Shown here piece after piece: positions 15,237-24,227 of a stretch of 64,000 nt of DNA. The notes beneath the pieces were generated by a model. The model saw only the letters and a program-made list of their open reading frames with translations. It had not been told where the DNA came from and searched no databases. Source of the stretch: Pseudodesulfovibrio sp. zrk46. GTDB lineage: Bacteria > Desulfobacterota > Desulfovibrionia > Desulfovibrionales > Desulfovibrionaceae. The stretch is taken from positions 746,001 through 810,000 of the forward strand of contig NZ_CP051216.1 in assembly GCF_012516435.1 (NCBI RefSeq), read 5' to 3'. Every line of letters starts with the position of its first letter. The stretch's first letter is position 1. The position numbers and the translations under genes are program-made.

Positions 15237-17621
15237 TTAGAAATTCATGAGGTTGAAACCGAACTCGAAACGCTGATCGTTGGGCTTCATGATGAACCCA
15301 AGGTTCAGGACGTAACAACCGGAGGACCATTCAAGACGAAGGGCGCGTTCCAGATCCCGTTCCTTGTTGAAATCATGCCGCCACTTGGCAGAGAGCAGAA
15401 AGTCCTCGCTCACGTTCCATTTACCACCCAACTCAATAATGGACATGGTGCTGTCACGATAGCGTTTGTATTCGTCGATCTTGACCAGATAGTCGTAGCC
15501 AATGGAGAACTCACCCAGTCCTTCCTTGAAGACCCTGATGGTGCTCTCACTCTTGGTCAGCCCCGCCTTATAGGGCGAGAACCAGGTACGGGAGATCAAA
15601 TCGATATAATCCTCAGGCCGCACTGTCAGTTCAGCCATGACATCGGAGAACGGACGACGCTCGTATTCACCGAGGGAATCCTTACGATTCGCCTCATTCC
15701 TGTCATAGGACTGCTCCAGACGGAAGATCAAGAAATCGAGGTAATCCGACACAACGGCAGCCTTGGGCGAACCTTCCTTGCCGGGCGACAGCTTCACGGT
15801 CTCACGGCGACGGTCCAACACGTTGGTGATGGAATAGGTCACTTCGTCCTTGGCCTGAATGCGGTCAAACTCGTCAAAGTATGCGTACTTATCCTGACCA
15901 GTGATGGTGGGCGTATATTTATAGGCCACACGCGGCACGATGGAGTGCTTGAGGCGCGTCCAACGCGAAGTTCCGGCCAGTGAAGGCTCGGCCTTCACCT
16001 CGTCAGACAGGGAGTAGACACGGGTCATCTCGCTGAAAGCATCAAAACCAGTGGTGTAGGCAAACCGTGACTGGCTGCCGTTCTTGGTAGCGTTGGTATC
16101 GATATTCTGCGTGCGACCACCGGAATCCACGTAGGTCTGGTTGCCGTATCCATCGTAATCAACATTGTAATAGGTGTAATCACCCGACACGAACGGAGTG
16201 AATGTCACGTAATCAGTGGACAGGGGCATCTTGAGTTCCGGCGTAGCCCGGAAGCGATGGCCGGTGTGCCCTTTGTTGCGGGCGAAGTAATCATATTTGG
16301 TCTCAGCGGCCACTTCGAACGGCGTGCCTGCGAGTTTCTGCTGGAAGGCAAAGGCCTCCAACTCGGGCAAGGTCTGGACAGTGGTGTTGTCCTCATCATC
16401 ACCATTGCCGTTCATATACTCAAGATTCTGAATGTACTCGATCTTGCCGGTCAGGCCGAAGCGATCCCAGCTACGCGAAAGCAATGCTGTGGAAGTACGT
16501 GTGGTGGAGTCAATATTGTCGATGCCGCGGCCGAATGTATCCAGAAAATTCTCGCGGGTCTGGTCAAATCCGTTGGGGCCGTTCTCGAAATCACGCAGGT
16601 AGTTCTGATCGGATACCAGATCGAGGTCGAGCTTGACCTGAAGCTGCGGACTGCCGAGCCAACCGTCATATTTGCTGCGCACCCACCAGCGAGAGCTATT
16701 GGGCCTCACCAGTCCGTCGCTGTTGTAATCTTCCCATTCCTGCGCCTCGGTCTTGGCACGACGCTTGTCCTTCATCACATCCACCATCCACAAGCCTTTA
16801 GTGGAGGAGTCATTGGCGTGACGGAACTCAATACCCTGCTGATACCCACGGGAGGACATGAAGTTCTGATAGAGAGTCATGTCCGCTTCCTCACTGATGA
16901 CCCAATAATACGGCAGGTTCATCTGGAAGCCGAGCTTCTTGCTGTTGGAAATGGAGGGCATGAGGAAGCCGGATTCCCGTTTCTGGCGACCCGGCAGGGA
17001 CATGTATGGCCAGTAAAAGACTGGCACGTCCTTGATACGGAAGGCGGAGCGATACAACTGAACCTTGCCGTCCAGCTGGATGTCACCCTCTTCGGAGGTC
17101 ACGGACCAGGCAGGCGTTTCGCCTTCACAAGCCGTCACCTTGGCGTTCTTGAAGGTGTAGGAGTCGCCCTTTGCCTTGCCCACGCGCTCGGCCTCGACAT
17201 AGATGTGCGGTTTGGCCATGAACAGTTTTCCGTTCTTGAGCCAACCGGTCATATTGTTGAGGTCGAACTCGCCTTCGTCCGCCTGCAGGAAATCGCCACC
17301 CCACTGGGCGCGGATGTTCCCCTTGAGGAAAACCCAGCCAGTGTTCTGATAGTAGCGGGCAAAATCAGCGCGCAACTGATCCTTACCCAGCGCCAGTGTG
17401 CAGTTGCCAAAGGCCTCCACATACTCGCTGGTATAGTCTCCTACCACGCGGTCTGCCGTGAAAGTCCACTCGTTCTGCTTAGGGGTTTCCTTGGGCGTAT
17501 CGGGCACATACCTCCTGACATTGTTGAGCAGGGGATTCTTGCCCAACAGCGTCAGCGGGATGCAGAGGGTAAAGATCAAGACCAGGGTCCCAACCCCGAA
17601 TATGGTGCGCTTCCGTTTCAA
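15237..17621 (-). CDS. lptD: LPS-assembly protein LptD
   Basis: The 794-residue outer-membrane protein inserts lipopolysaccharide into the outer leaflet. After an N-terminal signal segment (FGVGTLVLIFTLCIPLTLLG), an OstA/LptA-like beta-jellyroll spans about 50-190 (FTADRVVGDYTSEYVEAFGN). A large C-terminal beta-barrel with alternating aromatic strands follows. The best start is TTG at 17621, preceded by AGAGG. No ATG lies near the signal region. It is 12 bp downstream of hldD, so LPS core synthesis and LPS export genes are linked. LptE is not in the window. Confidence 0.88.
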   Translation of the reverse strand: MKRKRTIFGVGTLVLIFTLCIPLTLLGKNPLLNNVRRYVPDTPKETPKQNEWTFTADRVVGDYTSEYVEAFGNCTLALGKDQLRADFARYYQNTGWVFLKGNIRAQWGGDFLQADEGEFDLNNMTGWLKNGKLFMAKPHIYVEAERVGKAKGDSYTFKNAKVTACEGETPAWSVTSEEGDIQLDGKVQLYRSAFRIKDVPVFYWPYMSLPGRQKRESGFLMPSISNSKKLGFQMNLPYYWVISEEADMTLYQNFMSSRGYQQGIEFRHANDSSTKGLWMVDVMKDKRRAKTEAQEWEDYNSDGLVRPNSSRWWVRSKYDGWLGSPQLQVKLDLDLVSDQNYLRDFENGPNGFDQTRENFLDTFGRGIDNIDSTTRTSTALLSRSWDRFGLTGKIEYIQNLEYMNGNGDDEDNTTVQTLPELEAFAFQQKLAGTPFEVAAETKYDYFARNKGHTGHRFRATPELKMPLSTDYVTFTPFVSGDYTYYNVDYDGYGNQTYVDSGGRTQNIDTNATKNGSQSRFAYTTGFDAFSEMTRVYSLSDEVKAEPSLAGTSRWTRLKHSIVPRVAYKYTPTITGQDKYAYFDEFDRIQAKDEVTYSITNVLDRRRETVKLSPGKEGSPKAAVVSDYLDFLIFRLEQSYDRNEANRKDSLGEYERRPFSDVMAELTVRPEDYIDLISRTWFSPYKAGLTKSESTIRVFKEGLGEFSIGYDYLVKIDEYKRYRDSTMSIIELGGKWNVSEDFLLSAKWRHDFNKERDLERALRLEWSSGCYVLNLGFIMKPNDQRFEFGFNLMNF

Positions 17622-17633
17622 ATAAACCTCTGT

Positions 17634-18614
17634 CTACCGGGACCTGAGATAGGGGTTGTCCTGAGCCAGATAGTTCTGCACGTAATCCTTTGCGCCATCC
17701 TCAAGGGAGGTCATCTCCACGTCGCAACCGGCGGCGGCCAGTTTGCTCATGTTCGCCTCAGTGTAATACTGATACTTGTCGCGGATGGACTCGGGCATCT
17801 CGATGTATTCGATGTTGGTCTCCTTGCCCATGGCGGAGAAGACAGCGTCGGCCAGCGCATTCCAGGAGCGCGGAGTGCTGGTGCCGACGTTGAAGATACC
17901 GTTGACGTCCTTGTTTTCCAGCAACCAGGCCATGATGTTGACCACGTCCTTGATGTAGACGAAATCGCGCTTGGATGCGCCGTGGGCGTAATCGGGATGA
18001 TAGGATTTGAAAAGCTTGAGCTTGCCGGTCTCGGTGATCTGCTTGTGCGCCTTGCAGATGACGGAACGCATATCGTTCTTGTGGTACTCGTTGGGACCGT
18101 AGACGTTGAAGAACTTCAGGCTGACGATCTTGTCGAGGATGTTACCGTCCTTGGCCCACAAATCAAAAAGCTGCTTGGAGTAGCCGTACATGTTGAGCGG
18201 ACGGAGACGATCGATGCCCTCGTGGTCATCGTCAAAGCCGTACTCACCGTCGCCGTAAGTGGCGGCACTGGAGGCGTTGATGAAACGGGCGTCGTTGGTC
18301 AGGCAGTGTTTGCACACGTACTGGGTGTAGCGGTAGTTGTTCTCCATGAGGAAGTCCGCATCCAGCTCTGTGGTGGCGGAACAGGCACCCATGTGAATTA
18401 TGGCGTCAGTCTCAAAGACATCGTCACCCTCGACAATGTACTTCAGGAACTGGTCGCGATGCAGGTAATCCTCGTACCGCAAGCCAACGAGATTGTTCCA
18501 TTTTTCGCTAGTGGAAAGATTGTCCACCACCAGAATGTCGGTGATGCCCATCTGGTTGAGCTTCCAGACCATGGCGCTGCCGATAAACCCTGCGCCGCCG
18601 GTGACTATATACAT
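17634..18614 (-). CDS. hldD: ADP-L-glycero-D-manno-heptose-6-epimerase
   Basis: The 326-residue short-chain dehydrogenase-type epimerase has NAD(P) motif VTGGAGFIGSAMVWKLN and catalytic SSAATYG plus YGYSKQ. The distinctive HldD stretches LKFFNVYGPNEYHK and YAHGASKRDFVYI are also present. It makes the heptose precursor of the LPS inner core in the cytosol. ATG at 18614 is preceded by AAGGAG at seven bases. It is co-directional with lptD, 12 bp away. Confidence 0.92.
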   Translation of the reverse strand: MYIVTGGAGFIGSAMVWKLNQMGITDILVVDNLSTSEKWNNLVGLRYEDYLHRDQFLKYIVEGDDVFETDAIIHMGACSATTELDADFLMENNYRYTQYVCKHCLTNDARFINASSAATYGDGEYGFDDDHEGIDRLRPLNMYGYSKQLFDLWAKDGNILDKIVSLKFFNVYGPNEYHKNDMRSVICKAHKQITETGKLKLFKSYHPDYAHGASKRDFVYIKDVVNIMAWLLENKDVNGIFNVGTSTPRSWNALADAVFSAMGKETNIEYIEMPESIRDKYQYYTEANMSKLAAAGCDVEMTSLEDGAKDYVQNYLAQDNPYLRSR

Positions 18615-18764
18615 GTATGCTCCTTGAATTTCGCAAATCAAACCGTTCAACTGAACGGTAAACGCTTCTTTATACTGTGTTCGCGCCTGAGAAGCAACCT
18701 GCGCGCCATGGTATTTCCTAAACGGAACGCATGAATATTTATCATATTTTTTTTAATCACCCCC

Positions 18765-18793
18765 TTGCCTCAGTACATCGGCTAGCGTATATT
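18765..18793 (+). promoter_or_regulatory. Sigma70-type promoter of the VWA-OmpA gene
   Basis: TTGCCT (18765-18770) and TATATT (18788-18793) are separated by 17 bp. A run of T and A lies just upstream, and the start codon is 65 bp downstream. Confidence 0.6.
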
Positions 18794-18857
18794 AACAGCC
18801 TGTAAGAGCATAATGCCGTTTACATGTTCTGGAAACAAGCCCTAAAGGAGTGAGATC

Positions 18858-19901
18858 ATGAAACAAAACAAGAAGCTGCTTTTGCTGGCACTGGTTGCCG
18901 CAATGACATTGTCCTTTGCCCTGGTCGGTCCGGCCAGCGCAAAGATGGTCAAGAAGGTCGATAATTTTATCTTCTTCCTTGATCAGTCCGGTTCCATGGC
19001 CCAAAAGCACCAAGATGCCGGAAAGAAGAAAATCGACATGGCCATTGAGACCATGCAAGCCATGAACAAGGCCGTTCCCGCGCTGGATTACACCGCTGGC
19101 ACGTTCCTGTTCGCCCCGTTCCAGGCAGTCTCCCAGCCCGGCGCCTACAATCAGTCCGGCATGATGAATGCCATTGGTGGCATCGGCACCGACTTTGACA
19201 TTTTCAATCGCCGCACCGACATGGGCGGCGGCCTCATGGACATCGACCCGGTCATCGCTGGTCTCTCCGGCAAAACCGGTCTGATCATCTTCACCGACGG
19301 TAACGCCAACTACGGCGCAGACCCCATCGCCCAGGCCAAGGCCCTGTACTCCAAGTACGGCGACAAGCTCTGCATCCACGTTGTCAGCTACGCCGACACC
19401 CCGCATGGCAAGATGGTCATCGATGAAATCCGTGCCCTGTCTTCCTGCACCGTGGTTGCCGACTACGCCTCCCTGATGGCTCCCGGTGCCATGGACAAGT
19501 ACGCCAAGGACGTCTTCTACGAAGAAGTTGCTGACGCACCCAAGGCAGCACCGGTCCCCATGGCCAAGGAAACCATCACCTTCAGCCTGCACTTCGGCTT
19601 TGACAAGTACCAGATCACCGACGAGATGATCCCGGTTCTGGAGCAGGCCAAGATGATCCTCGAAGAAGATTCCAACGCCATGTTCGAAGTCGCTGGTCAC
19701 ACCGACGCCACCGGTCCTGAAGCTTACAACCAGGGCCTGTCCGAGCGTCGTGCCGCTTCCGTCAAGAACTGGTTGGTCGCCAACGGTGTCCCCGCTTCCC
19801 GCCTGGAAGCCAAGGGCTACGGCGAACTCAGCCCCAAGTATGACAACAACACCAAGGAAGGACGCAAGCTGAACCGTCGCGTCGAAATCCAGACCAAGTA
19901 A
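18858..19901 (+). CDS. Exported protein with VWA-like and OmpA peptidoglycan-binding domains
   Basis: The 347-residue protein starts with a cleavable signal (VGPASAK). A von Willebrand A-type domain (about 33-225) follows, with a MIDAS-like DQSGSMA and the later IIFTDGNAN. A C-terminal OmpA domain (about 235-347) has FGFDKYQITDEM, AGHTDATGPEAYNQGLSERRA and NRRVEI. The OmpA part should bind peptidoglycan in the periplasm and the VWA part should bind metal and a partner protein. Its start has AAGGAG, and its own promoter and terminator make it monocistronic and probably well expressed. Confidence 0.87.
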   Translation: MKQNKKLLLLALVAAMTLSFALVGPASAKMVKKVDNFIFFLDQSGSMAQKHQDAGKKKIDMAIETMQAMNKAVPALDYTAGTFLFAPFQAVSQPGAYNQSGMMNAIGGIGTDFDIFNRRTDMGGGLMDIDPVIAGLSGKTGLIIFTDGNANYGADPIAQAKALYSKYGDKLCIHVVSYADTPHGKMVIDEIRALSSCTVVADYASLMAPGAMDKYAKDVFYEEVADAPKAAPVPMAKETITFSLHFGFDKYQITDEMIPVLEQAKMILEEDSNAMFEVAGHTDATGPEAYNQGLSERRAASVKNWLVANGVPASRLEAKGYGELSPKYDNNTKEGRKLNRRVEIQTK

Positions 19902-19913
19902 GGCTTGAATACA

Positions 19914-19948
19914 AGGCCGGGTAATTTACGTTGCCCGGCCTTTTTTTG
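19914..19948 (+). terminator. Terminator of the VWA-OmpA gene
   Basis: AGGCCGGG pairs with CCCGGCCT (19914-19941), followed by TTTTTTT. Confidence 0.9.
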
Positions 19949-20094
19949 TTCATTTTTCATTGTCCGTCATGACGGCTCAACCGTTGGCAGACGTATTATT
20001 CAGGGATTACAAGCCGGTAGCAGAGAGTTGACCGGGACCACTTTTGGACCTACTATCAGGGCTGCTTTGACTGCTCCGAGCAAGGAATCAAAAC

Positions 20095-20601
20095 ATGACC
20101 AAATATATCATTTGTGCCGTCATCACGGCTGCGCTTTGCCTACCCCTGTCCGCCCAGGCCCAGGAGGCCCAACAGGCTCCTGTTGATGTGGCCGCGGCAG
20201 CTCCCGGCAATGCCAAAACTCCCGTCACCAGTAAAAATCTGCCGCTCTATCTGGATGAAGATCTGGCCAGCAAACACGCTGATTTTTCCAGCTTTGCCAA
20301 AACCAAGGTTTCCAGCCTGAACCGGAACCACCGTCTCTCCAAGAGCCGGATGCAGATTATCCCCCAGCCTGACGGCACCTATCGCGCACGCTACCACTCC
20401 ATCGATGACCAGTCTCTGGTCTGCAAGGTGCGTCGCTCCAAGTCCAAGACCATTCCCTACGTAGCCATCCTCTCCTACAAGGAGAAAGTGTACGAAGCAG
20501 TGGGAGCCAGCCCCGATGCCTGCCGCAAGGCCGAGTTCATCCCGGTGGCCATCATTCCCAACCGCCACATTTTCAGTTTCAAGAAAGGTCGTTGGCAGTA
20601 G
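20095..20601 (+). CDS. Exported hypothetical protein (168 aa)
   Basis: I do not recognise a named family. A signal peptide ending SAQAQ precedes a short alanine/proline-rich linker and a basic, beta-rich domain of about 110 residues (for example PQPDGTYRARYHSIDDQSLVCKVRR, shown here only in part by its key residues R-Y-H and two cysteines). Two cysteines (in LVCKV and DACRK) could form a disulfide in the periplasm. AAGGAA lies nine bases before the start. It has a dedicated terminator. Confidence 0.68.
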   Translation: MTKYIICAVITAALCLPLSAQAQEAQQAPVDVAAAAPGNAKTPVTSKNLPLYLDEDLASKHADFSSFAKTKVSSLNRNHRLSKSRMQIIPQPDGTYRARYHSIDDQSLVCKVRRSKSKTIPYVAILSYKEKVYEAVGASPDACRKAEFIPVAIIPNRHIFSFKKGRWQ

Positions 20602-20620
20602 AACGAATTTCACGACAGAA

Positions 20621-20655
20621 AAAAGGGCAGACTTCACGGTCTGCCCTTTTTGTTT
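20621..20655 (+). terminator. Terminator after the exported hypothetical gene
   Basis: AAAAGGGCAGAC (20621-20632) pairs with GTCTGCCCTTTT (20639-20650) and is followed by TGTTTTT. Confidence 0.9.
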
Positions 20656-20715
20656 TTGACGGGATGGGAACTATGTGAAAGTCAAAAGGGGAAGTCGCCT
20701 TCGGCTCCATTGATG

Positions 20716-20855
20716 GGTGACTTCGCCTCCGGCGGCCAAGGACTCGCGCCCTTGGAACCCTCATATGCGCCTTCGGCGCGAAGAATTTTTGCGCCGAAGG
20801 CGCAGGATGGGATTCCAAAGGGTATAGCCCTTTGGCCGCCGGAGGCGAAATCACC
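20716..20855. repeat. Modular GC-rich palindrome, copy B1
   Basis: Outer arms GGTGACTTCGCCTCCGG... and its complement ending TCACC (20716 and 20855) enclose inner stems around GCGCCTTCGGCGC / GCGCCGAAGGCGC. The flank CCGCGTAGCGGCATCCT follows. The same modules, in other combinations, recur at 36565, 49380, 52235, 55340 and 62840. The rest of 20602-20917 holds no gene. Confidence 0.8.
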
Positions 20856-20917
20856 TGACAACGCCGCGTAGCGGCATCCTTATTTCTTCTATTGCTCATA
20901 AAACAAGGAACAACACC

Positions 20918-21118
20918 ATGGATGGACGTACCAGAAAAGACCTCAAGCCCGGCATGCGGGTAAATATCGTACTCAAGAAAGACCAGCGCACCGGCAAACT
21001 GACCGAAGGCGTGATCAAAAATCTGCTGACCAAGTCGCCGACACATACCCATGGCATCAAAGTGCGCCTGGAAGACGGCCAGGTCGGTCGTGTGAAAGAA
21101 ATCCTTTCGGCAGAATAG
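20918..21118 (+). CDS. ywbE: YwbE family protein
   Basis: The 66-residue protein is a short KOW-like beta-barrel with the family pattern GRTRKDLKPGMRVNIVLKKD, HTHGIKVRLEDGQVGRV. The function of YwbE is not established, but the fold suggests nucleic-acid or ribosome contact. AAGGAA precedes the start. It is followed after 9 bp by the YaiI-family gene, so the two are probably cotranscribed. Confidence 0.85.
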   Translation: MDGRTRKDLKPGMRVNIVLKKDQRTGKLTEGVIKNLLTKSPTHTHGIKVRLEDGQVGRVKEILSAE

Positions 21119-21127
21119 AGGTAACCA

Positions 21128-21580
21128 ATGCAGATTTGGGTCGACGCCGACGCCTGTCCCAAGGCGATCAAAGAAGTGCTGTACAAGGCCGCCGCTCGCC
21201 GCGAAGTGAAGATGACACTGGTGGCCAACTCCTACCTCTCCATTCCGCAATCTCCGTTCATCGACACCATTCAGGTGGGCAATGGCTTCAATGAAGCTGA
21301 CGACACCATTGCGGAGAAGGTCTCCCCCGGTGATCTGGTCATCACGGCGGACATTCCGCTGGCCGACGCTATTGTCGATAAGGGCGCAACGGGCTTGAAT
21401 CCTCGGGGCGAACTCTACACCGAGGACAACATCAAGGGCATCCTGCGCATGCGCAACCTCATGGAAGAACTACGCAGCGGCGGCATGGCCGGAGGTGGCC
21501 CGGCCCCGTTCGGACCGAAGGACAAACAGGAATTTACCAATCAGTTGGATAAGTATCTGACACAACACGCCAAATCGTAG
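21128..21580 (+). CDS. YaiI/YqxD (UPF0178) family protein
   Basis: The 150-residue protein begins with the family signature QIWVDADACPKAIKEVLYKAA and carries VITADIPLADAIVDKGATGLNPRGELY. These conserved aspartates resemble a PIN-like nuclease centre, but activity is not proven for the family. AGAGG lies just before the start and the gene is 9 bp after ywbE. Confidence 0.88.
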   Translation: MQIWVDADACPKAIKEVLYKAAARREVKMTLVANSYLSIPQSPFIDTIQVGNGFNEADDTIAEKVSPGDLVITADIPLADAIVDKGATGLNPRGELYTEDNIKGILRMRNLMEELRSGGMAGGGPAPFGPKDKQEFTNQLDKYLTQHAKS

Positions 21581-21593
21581 AGGGAAGAGATAT

Positions 21594-22349
21594 TTACTGG
21601 GCAGAAAGCTGAACACCGTGCTTCTCATGAATGGCGGCCATGGTGCCATCTTCATACATCTCCATGAGCACCTTGTTCACGGCCGGAACCAGTGACGCGT
21701 GGCGCTTATGCAGATAATGATACATGGGTTTCTGCGCCAAGGGCGGTGACAGCATGTGCATACAACTGTGATCACACCCCTTGTACGCCTCCAGGCTTTC
21801 CAGCCGCTCAGCCACGACCACATCAACACGATCGGCCATGAGCATGTCGAATAATTGGGTGTATGAAGTGACCTGTGCCCGGCGCACTCCCCGGGTTTTG
21901 GATTCGATAAATTTATAGCCGAGCACCGTGCCGACCTTGCAGGTTCCAAGCCCTTTCCAACCCGACTTCGGGTCATACGCACCCTTGCGGCCATAGGCCA
22001 CCACGGTATTGATGTAGATGGGCGTGGGCACGCGAATCAAATTGTGGTTGTGCTCCTCAATGACGGCGACTCGACCCGCTTCACCGTCCACCAAACCCTC
22101 ATTGGCCATGACCAACGCTCTTTGGGCCGGGAAGTGATCGATAACAATATCATAACCGAGTCGACTGTAGGCTTCGCTGATTACAGACTCGAATAGCTGC
22201 CCCATCCCGCCTTTGAAAGTGGAGAACTCCAACCGTGGGCGTGACGCGGCAAAATCCGATCCTGACGATTGCGCATGAGCAAGTCCGGCAGCCATACACA
22301 GCAGCCAAAAGCCCAGAATGATATGGCATACATTTTTACGCATCTTCAT
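21594..22349 (-). CDS. Periplasmic solute-binding protein (SBP_bac_3 type)
   Basis: The signal peptide ends LAHAQ and is followed by a ~220-residue binding domain with LEFSTFKGGMGQLFESVISEAYSRLGY and VGTVLGYKFIE. It lacks partner permease or ATPase genes. The start is uncertain: GTG at 22352, ATG at 22349 or ATG at 22343, none with a strong ribosome-binding site. I use 22349. It is convergent with the YaiI-family gene, 13 bp apart. Confidence 0.72.
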   Translation of the reverse strand: MKMRKNVCHIILGFWLLCMAAGLAHAQSSGSDFAASRPRLEFSTFKGGMGQLFESVISEAYSRLGYDIVIDHFPAQRALVMANEGLVDGEAGRVAVIEEHNHNLIRVPTPIYINTVVAYGRKGAYDPKSGWKGLGTCKVGTVLGYKFIESKTRGVRRAQVTSYTQLFDMLMADRVDVVVAERLESLEAYKGCDHSCMHMLSPPLAQKPMYHYLHKRHASLVPAVNKVLMEMYEDGTMAAIHEKHGVQLSAQ

Positions 22350-22402
22350 CACTTGCTACACAAACCTGCGGCTCAATCCCATTAGAAATCGTGACCATAA
22401 AA

Positions 22403-22440
22403 AAGCGCTCCCGACATCAGCCGGGAGCGCTTGCTTTTTC
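22403..22440 (-). terminator. Terminator of the roo gene
   Basis: AAGCGCTCCCG (22403-22413) pairs with CGGGAGCGCTT (22422-22432). It has T-rich sequence on both sides, so it may be bidirectional. Confidence 0.87.
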
Positions 22441-22458
22441 GAACCGGCGAACAGTGAG

Positions 22459-23661
22459 TTAGCCCAGCTTGGCCTTGATGGCTTCAGCGATGGCCTGACC
22501 CTGCTCGTAGCACTGCTTCATGGTGTCATGGGTAGGAACGTGCTTGACCTTGACAGGGTCAACGATCTCCATGCTCATGTCTTCCAGCCACTGGGTGAGC
22601 ACCTTGACGCACTCACCGGACCAGCCGAAGGAACCGATGGCAGCACCGATCTTGTTCTGAGGACGCAGACCCTTCATGTAGGTCAGCATGTCAGCCATCA
22701 GGGGCAGGATGCCGTTGTTGTGGGTCGGGGAACCGACGACCACGGCAGCGGCATCATAGATTTCGCTCATGACTTCGGAATGATGGTTGTTCTTCATGCA
22801 CATGACCTTTACGGACACACCGGCATCGGCCAGACCGGAAGCAGTGGCCAGCGCCATCTTCTCGGTGGAGTGCCACATGGTGTCGTACACGATGACAGCC
22901 TTGTTCTTGGGCTTCTGCTCAGCGAACTCGACGTACTTTTTCATGGCCCATGCGCAGTCTTCGCCGCGGAACATGAGGCCATGGTCGGGGCAGACCATCT
23001 CGATGTCCAGATTCATTTCTTCCAGAGCCTTGAGGGTCTTGAGAACGACCGGAGAGTACGGCAGCACGATGTTGGCATAGTACTGCTTCATGAGGTCTTC
23101 GAGGGGGTAGCGATCAACTTCGTCGGCCCAACGCTCGGAGGTGGCCCAGTTCTGGCCGAAGGCGTCGTTGGTGAAGGCGATCTTTTCCTCGGGGCAGTAA
23201 GTCAGCATGGCATCAGGCCAGTGCAGCATGCGGGTTTCAACGAACTGCAGGGTGCGCTTGCCCAGAGAAATTTCGGTACCAGTAGGAACCACTTCTACCG
23301 GCCAGTCTTCGTAGTGGAAGTGAGCCTTCATGGCCTTCTGGCCCATGGGAGAGGTGTAGATTTTCTCGGGCTGGTATTTTTCAACAGCCAGAGCGAGACA
23401 ACCGGCGTGGTCGGGTTCCAGGTGGTTGATGACGAAGTAGTCGATTTTCTGACCTTCATCGAGAGCGTGGGCCAGGTTGCACTGCAGGGCGCCCCAGAAT
23501 TCTTCGGGCACGGTATCGATCAGGGTAACCTTCTCGTCCTTGATCAGGAAGTTGTTGTAGGTGGTACCCTTGTGGGACACGGAGTAGCCGTGGAAGTTGC
23601 GGCGGTTCCAATCGATGGCGCCGACCCAGAATACTCCGTCTTTAAGTTCATAAGGCTTCAT
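22459..23661 (-). CDS. roo: Rubredoxin:oxygen oxidoreductase (flavodiiron protein)
   Basis: The 400-residue protein has an N-terminal metallo-beta-lactamase-like diiron domain with NHLEPDHAG ligands and later HWPDAM, CPDHG motifs. A flavodoxin domain follows (about 253-400: AVIVYDTMWHSTEKMA, VVGSPTHNNGILP, AIGSFGWSGE). It reduces O2 (and possibly NO) to water using electrons from rubredoxin, in the cytoplasm. The length matches ROO of Desulfovibrio. It lies 100 bp downstream of the rubredoxin gene on the same strand. Confidence 0.94.
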   Translation of the reverse strand: MKPYELKDGVFWVGAIDWNRRNFHGYSVSHKGTTYNNFLIKDEKVTLIDTVPEEFWGALQCNLAHALDEGQKIDYFVINHLEPDHAGCLALAVEKYQPEKIYTSPMGQKAMKAHFHYEDWPVEVVPTGTEISLGKRTLQFVETRMLHWPDAMLTYCPEEKIAFTNDAFGQNWATSERWADEVDRYPLEDLMKQYYANIVLPYSPVVLKTLKALEEMNLDIEMVCPDHGLMFRGEDCAWAMKKYVEFAEQKPKNKAVIVYDTMWHSTEKMALATASGLADAGVSVKVMCMKNNHHSEVMSEIYDAAAVVVGSPTHNNGILPLMADMLTYMKGLRPQNKIGAAIGSFGWSGECVKVLTQWLEDMSMEIVDPVKVKHVPTHDTMKQCYEQGQAIAEAIKAKLG

Positions 23662-23761
23662 GGTGTTTCTCCAAAAATTGATTTTTCAATCAGTCCAAGT
23701 GTCAAAAAAGAGCGCGGGCCGAGGCGCGCGCTCCCTGCCCGGGATCGGGCCAAATATTTTT

Positions 23762-23923
23762 TTAGTCTTCAGGGACAAAGTTGTCCTTGGGAGCGCCACA
23801 GATGGGACAGGCGTAATCGTCCGGCAGATCGTCAAAGCTGGTGCCGGGTGCGATGTCGTTATCCGGGTCGCCCTGCTCGGGGTCGTAAACGTAGCCACAA
23901 ATTTCGCAAACATATTTCTGCAT
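23762..23923 (-). CDS. rub: Rubredoxin from internal start within the fusion frame (alternative product)
   Basis: The 53-residue classical rubredoxin ([14 protein letters not shown]... ending NFVPED) is in frame with the longer gene. Its own Shine-Dalgarno sequence AAGGAGAG has near-ideal spacing. Its size equals that of stand-alone rubredoxins. Whether one or both forms are made cannot be seen from the sequence. Confidence 0.6.
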   Translation of the reverse strand: MQKYVCEICGYVYDPEQGDPDNDIAPGTSFDDLPDDYACPICGAPKDNFVPED

Positions 23924-24211
23924 GGGGTCTCTCTCCTTTTGATCGGTCACTTTTGCAGCAGAGACGGCTGCTGTCAACTTATCTGGGTCTGTTTCCACAG
24001 GGAGTTCACAATCCGCTTTAGTGGAGCCTTCTCCCATCAAGGGACGGAAGCATTTCTTGGTGCCACCACAGATCGGACACCGCCATTCGTCCGGCAGATC
24101 CTGGAACAAAACGCCCTTCTTGATCTTGCCTTTCCGATCTCCCTTGTCGGGATTGTAAATATATCCACAGTTTACAGTCTGACATTGCCACATGTCTTCC
24201 GGTCGAGCCAT
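23762..24211 (-). CDS. Two-domain rubredoxin: Rdl-type (CX4C) domain fused to a classical rubredoxin
   Basis: The 149-residue frame has a first rubredoxin domain (about 7-58) whose N-terminal iron ligands are C-x4-C (CQTVNC) and second pair CPIC, as in Desulfovibrio Rdl. After a ~38-residue linker comes a complete classical rubredoxin (97-149; CEIC and CPIC). The second domain begins with a Met (ATG at 23923) preceded by AAGGAGAG eight bases upstream, so a free 53-residue rubredoxin can also be made from the same message. No stop separates the two. It should carry electrons to ROO, desulfoferrodoxin or rubrerythrin. Confidence 0.87.
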   Translation of the reverse strand: MARPEDMWQCQTVNCGYIYNPDKGDRKGKIKKGVLFQDLPDEWRCPICGGTKKCFRPLMGEGSTKADCELPVETDPDKLTAAVSAAKVTDQKERDPMQKYVCEICGYVYDPEQGDPDNDIAPGTSFDDLPDDYACPICGAPKDNFVPED

Positions 24212-24227
24212 GATATCTCCTCACGCC

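Noticed and set aside
16257-18734. Long plus-strand frame opposite lptD and hldD
   Set aside because: It is a shadow of two real genes and crosses their boundary.
19094-19110. TGGCACG-like sequences inside genes (for example near 17022 and 19096) as sigma54 promoters
   Set aside because: They lack the GC doublet at the right spacing and lie inside coding sequence.
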